Origin: Termitomyces sp. T153
Taxonomy: Eukaryota > Basidiomycota > Agaricomycetes > Agaricales > Lyophyllaceae
DNA: 64,000 bases
Reading direction: 5' to 3'
Assembly (NCBI GenBank): GCA_018296165.2
Contig: JACKQL020000132.1
Span: forward strand, 55,991-119,990
Shown here: positions 23,105-31,828 of the stretch, one piece after another
Position numbering within the stretch: position 1 is the stretch's first letter
Layout of the letters: every line of letters begins with the position of its first letter
Notes under the pieces: model-generated
What the model was told of the DNA's origin: nothing
Database searches by the model: none
What the model saw: only the letters and a program-made list of their open reading frames with translations
Translations under genes and position numbers: made by a program

Positions 23105-23695
23105 ATGGTGGGAAATTCTCTGGCCAGAAAATCCAGCATGGTAGGCCCCCCAGATCTGGCTGGCAAACCCACTGGCACTCTTGGCATTGCAGGCCAACCC
23201 AATCCATCTAGCAAACCTGGCATTGTAAGCCAACCAGATCCATCAGGAGATCTGGCTAGCAATGCTGGTGCTGTAGAGCCAGATCCATCCAACAAACCTG
23301 GCACCACACCCCTGTCCAATCTACAAATAAGTCTTGAGATCATAAACAATCTCACTATACAACAGCTATGGCAAAGAGGATGGAATAACCTATCAACTCC
23401 AATCAATGGCCCAGCAGATGGGTCTCCTTGTTATGCAGTTCCTAGATCTGTTCTTGAAATTCTCAACCAGGAAGAGGACACATGTGAAACAGAAACAGAG
23501 GAAATACCATCTCATCAACCAGCATGTCAGAAGTGCAAGGCATCACCTGACCTGCTACCAATCATCTCAAAGAGACAAATGAGATCTCAAGCAGAGAGAT
23601 TGAAAGAGGATACAGCTTGTTACATCCAGGGATCTACAACTCCAACAAGAAGTAGTACTTGCAACAAATCCACTCAAACAGCCCAGCATTGTTGA
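23105..23695 (+). CDS. Unknown Pro/Ser-rich ORF with short repeats
   Basis: An open frame of 196 codons from ATG 23105. The first third is an imperfect repeat of about 12 residues (KPTGTLGIAGQPNPS, KPGIVSQPDPS, KPGTTPLSNLQ). The rest is hydrophilic, with CQKCKASPDLLPI, and no known domain. It directly follows Hel-2 and has little CpG. It may be part of an unrecognised element rather than a host gene, and the 3' end runs into a duplicated repeat (23659-23900). Low confidence that it is expressed. Confidence 0.3.
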   Translation: MVGNSLARKSSMVGPPDLAGKPTGTLGIAGQPNPSSKPGIVSQPDPSGDLASNAGAVEPDPSNKPGTTPLSNLQISLEIINNLTIQQLWQRGWNNLSTPINGPADGSPCYAVPRSVLEILNQEEDTCETETEEIPSHQPACQKCKASPDLLPIISKRQMRSQAERLKEDTACYIQGSTTPTRSSTCNKSTQTAQHC

Positions 23696-23900
23696 TGGAC
23701 TGCATATTCCAGTGGATTTCATTTTTGGTTGTTCCTGACAGATATATCTGGTGCTACTTCCAGTAGGAGTATCTAATGGTGCAAAATGCTCAGTAGCTCT
23801 GATAGCAACAAATCTGCTCAAACAGCCCAGCATTGCTGATGGACTGCATATTCTGGCAGATTTTGTTTTCCATTGCTCCTGACAGATATATCCAGTGATA
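23659..23900. repeat. Duplicated ~95-bp repeat, period ~146 bp
   Basis: The block gcaacaaatc...cagcccagcattg...gacagatatat occurs at 23659-23752 and again at 23805-23900 with scattered substitutions. The spacer (gtgctacttccagtagg...) has a related copy at 30477-30565 on the far side of LTR-3, which suggests that LTR-3 inserted into this repeat family. Confidence 0.6.
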
Positions 23901-24147
23901 CAATGTTGTCACACCATTGAGAACATAATAAACACCAGAAGTCAAAACAAACATTTATTAAGGCTGAAAACTGTAGGCCTCCTGGTAAAACAAGTTCCAG
24001 CAACATTATCCCTTTAAATACACCAGAAGAAATACAGAACAGGATAGGACAAGGACTATACTAGACTATACACTCAATAATAGTCCAATCACTGTTATGG
24101 GAGGGGAAGCATGGGACTGGCAAAAGCACCTGAGTAGCATAAATTCT
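23901..24147. other. Flank of LTR-3, no gene
   Basis: AT-rich sequence with no ORF, ending in the 5-bp target duplication ATTCT (24143-24147). Confidence 0.5.
24143..24147. repeat. Target site duplication of LTR-3 (ATTCT)
   Basis: ATTCT before the 5' LTR is repeated at 29735-29739 directly after the 3' LTR. Confidence 0.9.
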
Positions 24148-24332
24148 TGTCATGATACACGTGACCTCACCTCACACTTGTAGTCAGTATTCGTAGTAAC
24201 TTCCTTAACTTAGTCCATTTAACATTCTCAGGTGTGTAACGCATCATAATTACTGATTACTTATTGTAATACATTTAACGTTCTCAGTGCTATTGACGTG
24301 TCGCATTGTGAGTCACAAGTCAAAGCCTTATA
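24148..24332 (+). repeat. 5' LTR of LTR-3
   Basis: TGTCATGATAC...AAAGCCTTATA, 185 bp. The last bases were probably TACA before mutation, as in the 3' copy. The primer binding site next to it (CTTGGACTAAG) is not one I can assign. Confidence 0.9.
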
Positions 24333-24367
24333 CTTGGACTAAGTTAAAATTTTTTCTTGCTTTCCCG

Positions 24368-25441
24368 ATGACTTTACAAGGCAAAAGTGATGAGACTGGG
24401 ACGATGGACCCGGCAAGCACAAGGATCGCGGACGTTGTGTTTCAGGCAGTGCAGATGCGGCTGGCGGCCCAATTCCAGGCCCAGAACACCAAGCTAGCGG
24501 AGGTGTTGGTGCGCATTGCGCAGCTCGAGGCGGCTCAGGCGCCGCCAGGCCTGGTGATGCTGCCTGTGTCTCAAGTGCCACTGGAGCATCTGGTGGGTGT
24601 GCAGGTTGTGCAGCATGTTGCCCACGCCCCAAGGATCAATCCGCCGGAGGTCTACAATGGCAAGTCGAAACAATTGGCTGATCAGTTCATCTGGCAGGTT
24701 GAGGCAGCGGTGGAATTCGAGATCTTCTGGGACGACCGCCAGATGATATTATGGGCCCAGTCCTACTTGTCTGGCTCGGCTCAGCAGTGGTCGTCAGTCG
24801 TGACGACGGGCTCGGACGATCCGGTACAAAACCCACATCGCTTTCAGTGGGACGCCTGGGTAGCAGACTTCAAGGCTTCCTTCTGTACATGTGACCAGGC
24901 ACAAGATGCATTGACATGGATTGGCCAACTGCAACAAGGGTCCAAGTCAATCACAGACTACTGCACCGCGTTTTTTGAGTTGAAGGGGAGACTTGGTCAG
25001 GCGGATGCGGATAGCGAGTATGTGAAAGATTGCTTCTGGAAAGGACTGACAGCAACGTTGATGGAGGCGTTGGTGAATACGGACTTCACGACAACTGAGG
25101 AGGCACAAGACATTCTGCTGCACCGGGAGAGCCAGTTGGCGGATATTGCGGCGCGCAGGAAGGGTGCATGGCACCCTGGACATGCGGCGTCCTCTGCGGG
25201 TTCCAACTCTGCTCAGCACCCCCCGGCGTGTTCGGCCCCCCCTCTGCCGTCGGCTAACCCGAACGCGATGGACATTGATCGTGCGAAGGCTTCGACCTCA
25301 GCCAGGAAGTGTTTCAAGTGTGGAAAGACCAGCCACCTTATGGCGCATTGCCCATTGTGGGAGGCATCAATCAAGGCGGTGGTTCAGGCGGCAGTGGGAG
25401 GCGAGGGGAAGGAGGAGGCTCCCAAGCTGGGTTTTGTGTAG
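24368..25441 (+). CDS. Gag of LTR-3
   Basis: Intact frame of 357 codons. I chose ATG 24368, 36 bp after the LTR; a second in-frame ATG at 24404 (MDPASTRIAD) is possible. An N-terminal coiled region (QMRLAAQFQAQNTKLAEVLVR) precedes the retrotransposon Gag core (PEVYNGKSKQLADQFIW, AQSYLSGSAQQW, FKASFCTCDQ, SITDYCTAFFELKGRLG). Then comes a Pro/Ser-rich linker and one CCHC zinc knuckle CFKCGKTSHLMAHC (about 25308-25350). It would form the virus-like particle and package RNA. It ends TAG at 25439-25441, one codon after a GGGTTTT heptamer that allows a -1 shift into pol. High CpG content contrasts with the gag genes of LTR-2, 4, 5 and 7. Confidence 0.9.
   Translation: MTLQGKSDETGTMDPASTRIADVVFQAVQMRLAAQFQAQNTKLAEVLVRIAQLEAAQAPPGLVMLPVSQVPLEHLVGVQVVQHVAHAPRINPPEVYNGKSKQLADQFIWQVEAAVEFEIFWDDRQMILWAQSYLSGSAQQWSSVVTTGSDDPVQNPHRFQWDAWVADFKASFCTCDQAQDALTWIGQLQQGSKSITDYCTAFFELKGRLGQADADSEYVKDCFWKGLTATLMEALVNTDFTTTEEAQDILLHRESQLADIAARRKGAWHPGHAASSAGSNSAQHPPACSAPPLPSANPNAMDIDRAKASTSARKCFKCGKTSHLMAHCPLWEASIKAVVQAAVGGEGKEEAPKLGFV
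25429..25435 (+). promoter_or_regulatory. -1 ribosomal frameshift slippery site GGGTTTT
   Basis: The heptamer is placed in the gag frame as G-GGT-TTT, fitting X XXY YYZ exactly, with gtg and the gag stop following. Shifting by -1 enters the pol frame (TGT-GTA-GGG...), which is open to the protease. No downstream structure was computed. Confidence 0.7.
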
Positions 25442-28400
25442 GGTTGCCCCACGCCCTCACGGCGGGAGTAACAGGTCCGTCTTGTGTATTTGCAGCACCT
25501 AATGGTACCATTTTGCATGGGCCGGATGAAGCGAGTGTGAGTAAGCAAAGGCGCCAGACAGCGCAGGTGGCGGTGATTCATGCGTGGACACCGAGGTTGG
25601 ATCATGCAGCGTTGGAGCTGCCAGTCACGTTGCAGGTGCGGTCACCACAATTGGTGCGGATAGTCGACACGCGCGCGATGGTTGACTCCGGGGCCAGCTG
25701 CTGCTTTGTGAATCAGCGCTTTGTCAAGGAGCAGCAGCTACCGACCATGTCTAAGAGGCATCCAGTGCGCCTGCGTATGATTGATAATACGGAAGTGAAG
25801 TTGGGGCTTATTATGGAAGAGGTGCATCTGCGCCTGGTGATCGGGCCGCATGAGGAGATGGTGGTCTTTGACGTTGCCGACATTGGTGACAACAATTTGA
25901 TACTGGGTGTTAACTGGTTACGTTGTCACAGCCCGTCTATTGACTGGGGCAGGTCCACAATTGATTTCACCTCGGCTCACTGCAGGGCTTCATGTTTACA
26001 GGCCCCGGAGCGGGCGGTGGCTGGGGTGCCAGGTCTGGAACCATCCACGTCATTGCAGGCGCCATGCCCAATGGTTACGTTGGCAAGTACATCAGGTCAA
26101 CTGCCAACAGTTCGGGCGTTCACGCGTAAGGCAGTGGGTGCAGTACCAGTCCATGTGCGGCGCTGCCATGAGCTGCCAGCAGAGAGGTTCCACGGTTTGA
26201 AGTGGAATGGACCAGGGTGACACATTTCTGGCAGGCACAGCAGGCGCAGGCAGTGCAAGTTGTGCGAGGGTGCATTGATGAGGAGATTGAGCATGCGGAG
26301 GCGGGAGCACAGGAGAGTGGTGGGGATAGCGTGTTCTTGGAGCAGCAGTGGGACATGGAATTGAAGCGGGGGTGTGCAGGACCGTACCTGGCAGACGAGT
26401 GAGGGGCAGCGGGTCGGAGTTTCTCACAGGAGTTGGCGGAGGAGGATGCAAGGAGGTGGGGTGGCAAGGAGCAGACAGTGGAGGAGTTGGTGCCGGGCAA
26501 ATTCCATGAGTTTTTGGGCGTGTTTGACAAGCGACGTTTGGAACGGTTGCCGGCGCACACCAAGTATGACCTCGGTATCGAATTGTTGGAGGGTGCGGAG
26601 GTGCCGCCGCCGGGTAAGCTCTACCAGGTGGCGCCTGCAGAGCTGAGGGCGCTGCGAGAATTCATTGATGAGAATCTAGCAAAGGGTTACATTCGGCAGT
26701 CTAGCGCACCTTGCAGGGCTCCAGTTTTCTTTGTGAAGAAGAAAGATGGGGGTCTCTGTCTGGTGGTCGATTTCAGAGCGATGAACACAGTCACAAAGCC
26801 GGATGCGTACCCTATTCCCCTGACAAACGAGTTGCTGGATCATCTGAAGGCTGCGAAGGTGTTTACGACGTTGGACATGCGTTGGGGGTATTACAATGTG
26901 CGGATACGTGATGGGGACAAGTGGAAGACTTCTTTTTGGATGCGATACGGCCAGTTTGAGTTCTTAGTCATGCAGTTTGGGCTTTGGAACACGCCAGCAG
27001 CATTCCAGCGCATGGTCAATGACTTGTTTCACGATCTGGTCGACGTTTACGTGGTTCTGTACCTGGACGATATCATTATCTTTTCTGAGGACCTGGCGCA
27101 ACATGATACTCACGTTTGGGAAGTCTTGCGCCGTCTGAGGGAGGCAGACTTGTTCCTGAAGCCAGAGAAGTGCAGGTTCCGGACAACGGAGGTGGACTAC
27201 TTAGGGCTGAAGATTTCTCCTGGGCGCATTGGTATGGACCCCGTTAAAGTGGATGGCATTACTAGTTGGCCGGTGCCACGGAATCTGCGTCAGGTGAACC
27301 AGTTTTTGGGTTTTTGCAACTTTTATCGGTGATTTGAGGACTACGCAGTGATTTCAAAACCGCTGGAGAAACTGAAGGCGAAGGATTGTGAGTGGTGGTG
27401 GGGGGTGGAGGAACAGATGGCGTTTGAGAGTCTGAAGGCAACGTTTGCACGGGCACCGGTGCTCATGATGCCTGACACAGACGCGCAGTTTTGAGTGGAG
27501 ACCAATGCGTCGGATTTTGCGGTTGATGCAGTGTTGTCTCAGAAGGCGCAGGATGGACAGTGGAGGCCGGTTGCGTTCTTTTCAAAAGCTATGCAGCCAG
27601 TGGAACGCAACTACGACATACACGATAAGTAGTTGTTGTCAGTGGTGCGGGCTTTTAAAGTGTGGCGGCCTTATCTGGAGGGTAGTCCTTTCATGGTGGA
27701 GGTGTTTTTGGATCACCGTAACCTGGAGTTTTTCATGACAGCAAGGGACCTGAGCCGACGGCAGGCGAGGTGGAGCCTGTTTCTCAATCGCTTCACCTTC
27801 CTCATCCAGCATAGGCCGGGTCAACTTAGTGCGGGTCCTGATGGCCTGTCACGGTGACCAGATCACGAACCTCTGCAGGGCGCGCGAGATAACGCAGCGA
27901 CAATGGTGTTGACCAAGGATAGAGTGGCGAAACGGGGTGTGGTGGTGCAGTTGGAGAGCTGTGGATGGTCGGTGGTGGTGGAGAGAGTGGCGGTGGCACA
28001 GATGATCCTGGCAGATAGTAATATCTTGCATGACATCAGGGATGCGATTCCAGATGATGGGAGGTTGGCGCCATTGTTGGGGCTGATGCAAGCACCAGCG
28101 CTTGTGAAGTTGCGGCTGTGAGATTTTACGGTGGATGATGGGCTCGTTTGCTTTTGGGGCCTCATCTATGTCCCAGACGATGCTGAGATCAAGTGCAAAA
28201 TCCTACAACTTTATCATGACTCGATTCCAGCGGGTCATCCAGGTCGTGCGAACACATTGGCGTTGGTGGTGTGGAATTACTATTGGCCTCGCATGTCCGA
28301 GTTTGTACGCCGCTACGTGGATGGTTGTGAGATGTGTCAGTGCATTAAACTGAGATGACAGAAACCTTATGGTCCGCTACAACCATTGGAGGTGCCGGAT

Positions 28401-29498
28401 GGCCCATGGCAACATGTGTCAACGGACTACATAGGGCCACTACCCATGTCAAGGGGCTACGATATGATACAAGTGGTGTGTGACAAGGCAATGAAACGCA
28501 CACACTTTTTGGGTGCACATGCGACGGATGATGTGGCGGCGATGTGCAATGGTTTCATAGAACGCGTTTGGTGTCTGCACAGCATGCCAAAGAAAGTGAT
28601 CTCGGACTGGGGACCCCAATTTGTGGCGCGTTATGTCAAGAGGATGTGGGAACGGTTGGGTATCAAACCGGCGTTGTCGATGGCTCACCACCCCCAGTCC
28701 GATGGGCAGACTGAGAGGCTCAATCAGGAGCTGGAAGTCTACTTGCGAGCATTTATTGATTACTATCAGGACGACTGGATGGATTGGTTACCGTTTGTGG
28801 AGTTTGCTTACAATAACCAGGTGAGCGCGGCAACGGGTATGTCGCCATTCTATGCAGAGTACGCCTATAACCTGACGTTCTCGGTGGATCTGGTGAATTT
28901 GCAAGTCGTTCCCAAGGCAGACGAGCGGTTGGATAGGATTAGGGAAGTGCAGGAGGAGTTGAAGGGGTTGTTGGAGTTGGCAGTGGCAAGGATGAAGCGT
29001 TTCCACAATGCGTGGGTGGACAAATTGCCGGACTATGTGGTGGGGGACAGGGTCTTTCTAGAGCGCGCGGACCTGCAGTCAGATCGCCTGAACCACAAGC
29101 TTGACTTCAAAAGATTTGGTCCCTTCCCCATATCGCAGAAAATTTCGGACCCGGCATACCAGTTAGCCCTCCTGGATGGGTGGGCAATCCACAATGTCTT
29201 CCACGTCTCCTGTTTGGTCCCGGCGCGTGAGGACACAATCCTCGGTCGGCGACAGGAGCCTCCACCCCCGGTGCACATGGAGACGGGAGATGAGGTGGAA
29301 ATTGAGAGAATTTTGCATGAAAGGAGGACGAGGGGTGGGGTTTTGGAGTTCCTAGTGCAGTGGAAAGGCTATGATGAGAGCGAGGATGAATGGATGAAGG
29401 AGTACAACATGACGCACGTGCTGGAGGCAATTCAAGAGTTCAGGGCCAATGAGAAGGCCAGAGGAAAGAGTTGGCATGGCAAGAAGAAGCGCAGTTAG
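25435..29498 (+). pseudogene. Pol of LTR-3 (PR-RT-RNaseH-IN-chromodomain)
   Basis: Protease: MVDSGASCCFV (25678) and NLILGVNWL (25895). RT: FFVKKKDGGLCLVVDFRAMN (26728), MRWGYYNVRI, LYLDDIIIF (27057). Thumb and connection: QVNQFLGFCNFYR (27291). RNase [13 protein letters not shown] (27498) and ARWSLFLNRFTF. Integrase: HHCC finger (HPGRAN...CEMCQ, 28235-28340), core Asp in VSTDYIGPLP (28416), ISDWGPQF (28598), Glu in QTERLNQELE. Chromodomain: VEIERILHE...FLVQWKGYDESEDEW (29296-29393), which would bind histone marks and guide insertion. A frame change near 26200 and stops at 26400, 27330, 27492, 27630, 27855, 28119 and 28356 inactivate it. Six stops are TGA at places where CGA fits. SDWGPQF, where SDRGPQF is usual, also fits CGG to TGG. 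Confidence 0.9.
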
Positions 29499-29540
29499 TG
29501 CCATCGATCTTCTTTTTTCTTTCCCTCCATCTTACAAGTT

Positions 29541-29549
29541 GGGGGCGGG
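29541..29549 (+). promoter_or_regulatory. Polypurine tract of LTR-3
   Basis: GGGGGCGGG directly before the 3' LTR, the expected primer for plus-strand DNA synthesis. Confidence 0.8.
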
Positions 29550-29734
29550 TGTCATGATACATGTGACCTCACCTCACACTTGTAGTCAGTATTTGTAGTA
29601 ACTTCTTTAACTTAGTCCATTTAACGTTCTCAGGTGTGTAACGCATCATAATTACTGATTACTTATCATAATACATTTAACGTTCTCAGTGCTATTGACA
29701 TGTCGCGTTGCGAGTCACAAGTCAAAGCCTTACA
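29550..29734 (+). repeat. 3' LTR of LTR-3
   Basis: 185 bp, TGTCATGATAC...GCCTTACA. It differs from the 5' LTR only by transitions. Confidence 0.92.
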
Positions 29735-29759
29735 ATTCTGGCAAGAACTAGATCTGATC

Positions 29760-30075
29760 TAAGAATAACCAGATTGGAATGTTGACTGAAAGGAGGTAAA
29801 GGGGGAATGAATGAGAAAGAATGGAATGAAGGGAAGGGAAAGGAAGATGAATGGAAGAACCTGAATGGGGAAGAATATGAAATGAATAAAGGAAGATGAA
29901 TGGAATGAATGGGAGGGAACAGATAAATAGAAGAACCTGAATGGGAAAGAATCTGAATGGGGAAGAATATGAAATAAATAAAGGAAGAAGAAGGGAAGAA
30001 ACTGAATGGGGAAGAATATGAATGGAAGAAATACAAAGGAGGGAGAGATAAATGGGGCAAATAGAAGCTAAGAAT
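29760..30075 (+). repeat. Purine-rich imperfect tandem repeats
   Basis: The plus strand is nearly all A and G over about 250 bp, with recurring gaatggggaagaatatgaa and aataaaggaaga blocks. The long minus-strand ORFs here are pyrimidine-run artefacts. Confidence 0.7.
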
Positions 30076-30629
30076 GCAAAGGAGGAATGATGGAACCAGG
30101 AACTGGCCTGTGGCACTGAAACAGGCATGCCAAAAGGGGGAATTAGAATAACAGTTATGAATAAGGGGCTGGAAAGTATGGAACCAAAAGTTACATATAG
30201 GGGGTGGTCTGTGCACTGTAGAAAAAGGTATAAATAGCCCAAGTAGAGTAGCAAATAGACAAGCAATTGATAGGCAAAGGCTTGGTGGTTCCCAGGGAAT
30301 GAATCACTTATGCTGGAGTTTGTTGAAACACCTCTACATTTAGAATAGAAGTATTTTGGAAGTAAACCTCAACCTCAAACATTTATCAAGACATTAGTGT
30401 GAAATTGGAGTAGACTTCCTAAGTCTTCAAGAAAGCCCCAGAACTATCAGTATTACTCTAACCCAGTACTACACTAGTGCTACTTCTGGTAGGACTTTCC
30501 AATGGTGCAGCCTGTCTGCTTGTAGCATATTGTTATTCCAGAAATGCTCAGTAGCTCCAATAAGGTTCAAAAAAAAAGACTTTGCAGGTGTCAAACAAAA
30601 ATAAAAAAATTGGCATGGAACACATTGGA
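30076..30629. other. No gene; possible promoter or LTR remnant
   Basis: Contains TATAAATAG at about 30229 followed by an AT-rich leader-like stretch. This could be part of a solo LTR, but no second copy is visible. 30477-30565 is related to the 23.75-kb repeat. Confidence 0.3.
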
Positions 30630-31000
30630 CAATGCAAGGACAGGGGGTCAAACCCAAAACCTGCTGGTATGCAAAGCTACAGAGCTTCAATGGAAATTCC
30701 ACAACACCAGAGGAGGTGTTACACACATGCAATTGAAAATGATTGTTTGTTTAAAAATTTTCACCATATCTGCATGGACATTGCCAGCTACAGGAGTTGA
30801 ACCTGCAACCAACAAAATACATTGATCAGACTGATGGAAGACTTCAAAGTTTGAAAGCCATTTCCACTAGACTATAGATATGTGATGAAAAAGTATTATG
30901 GAATATGAGCAATAATGCAAACACTGGGGGTCAAACCCAGATGTTGCTGGCAATGGAAGGCTAACAAGCTTCAAACATAATTCCACTACAGCAGACAGCT
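30630..31000 (-). repeat. tRNA-like units, subtype A (three copies)
   Basis: Units at about 30630-30713, 30781-30880 and 30916-31000. The minus strand shows (T)AGTGGAA-type A box, a TTTGAAGCT or CTTTGAAGTCTTCCAT middle part, then GGGTTTGACCCCC or GGTTCAACTCC. Units of 84-100 nt are longer than a class I tRNA, so an intron or long variable arm would be needed. Confidence 0.45.
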
Positions 31001-31034
31001 GTGTTTGGTTCAGTGACAAAATACAAGCAAGGTT

Positions 31035-31468
31035 GACATTGACAGTTACAGGAGTCAAACCTGCAGCTGCCATATAACATTGAGACAAAGTGATAACACA
31101 CTACCAATACACTATGTTGTTGTTGTAATCTTGTCATATTTATTATATGACAAACAAAAATGCCATGTACTTCCTTTATCAAGAATGCAAAAACCATATT
31201 CCACAATAATTATTGCCAACTGCAGGAGTCAAACCTGCAGCTGCCACATGGGATTGAGACAAAGCATCAACACACTAACAGTAGACCATATTGCCATTGG
31301 GATAGCATTGTGTTTTAGGCATCCTGTTCAATGAGACAACTTGCATGTGTTCAACAAAAGGTGAAAAACAAACAAGGTTCTAACATTGGCAGTGACAGGA
31401 GTTGAACCTGCAGCTGTCACATGTAATTGATACAAAGTAACAACACAGTACCAGTAGACCACATTGCT
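31035..31468 (-). repeat. tRNA-like units, subtype B (three copies)
   Basis: Units at about 31035-31120, 31213-31295 and 31388-31468. The minus strand has TGGTCTACTG, CTTTGT(C/A)TCAAT, then a T arm of five pairs with a 7-nt loop (GCAGG-TTCAACT-CCTGT or GCAGG-TTTGACT-CCTGC). The third unit can pair its ends into an imperfect acceptor stem. About 80 nt each. Confidence 0.5.
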
Positions 31469-31828
31469 GGTGTTACTCTCTTGGATGAAGGGTCACAAAG
31501 CTAATGAAGATTTTGATTGCCAACCAGAAACATTAATCTAACCACAAATCTATTGTGTTGGGCACTTAAATCTGAGTCAAGATGTTGTATATACATTTTC
31601 ATTGGGTATTACAAAATATAATAATGTAATGACAAGGCCAGAATATATCAAAAAAGTCCAAAAAATGTCAAGAAAGTCCAGTGGCCCTCATACTCTTCAT
31701 GCTTTCTTCATTTTCTTGGCTACTGCTTCCCCAGCATGTTCATTGGCCTTTCTCTTACCTGCTAGACAATTGGAGGACCAAGCATGTTTGGTGGGGGGTT
31801 GTGTGGCTTGGGACACACTGTGGCCATG
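31469..31828. other. No gene seen
   Basis: AT-rich, without supported frames or repeats. Confidence 0.35.

Larger units (their letters stand above)
24148..29734 (+). mobile_element. LTR-3: structurally complete gypsy chromovirus-type element
   Basis: Two 185-bp LTRs, perfect 5-bp target duplication ATTCT (24143-24147 and 29735-29739), polypurine tract, gag, a -1 frameshift site, and pol with protease, RT, RNase H, integrase and chromodomain. The interior is rich in CpG, unlike the other gypsy elements here, and the LTRs differ by about 10 transitions in 185 bp, so it is comparatively young. Seven stops and one frameshift in pol make this copy non-autonomous. Confidence 0.93.
30630..31468 (-). 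repeat. Cluster of six tRNA-like units
   Basis: Six minus-strand units within 840 bp each carry a T-arm/B-box-like sequence (GGTTCAACTCC, GGTTTGACTCC or GGGTTTGACCCC). An A-box-like sequence (TGGTCTACTGGTA, TAGTCTAGTGGA) lies about 50-70 nt upstream of it. Spacing is 100-175 bp. They look like tRNA genes or tRNA-derived elements that have spread in tandem and decayed. No intact cloverleaf is certain. Confidence 0.55.

Noticed and set aside
24287..24367. Upstream extension of the LTR-3 gag frame
   Set aside because: It begins at GTG inside the LTR; an ATG start at 24368 fits eukaryotic translation.
26092..26563. Overlapping minus-strand ORFs in LTR-3
   Set aside because: Opposite to the protease-RT linker; no domain; GC-rich sequence keeps frames open.
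24148..29734. Classical ascomycete RIP as the source of mutations
   Set aside because: RIP prefers CpA; the LTR differences of LTR-3 sit mainly at CpG, and the count is low.
29722..30266. Two long minus-strand ORFs (164 and 172 codons)
   Set aside because: They are translations of a purine-rich tract; Phe/Ser/Pro low complexity with two frames open at once.
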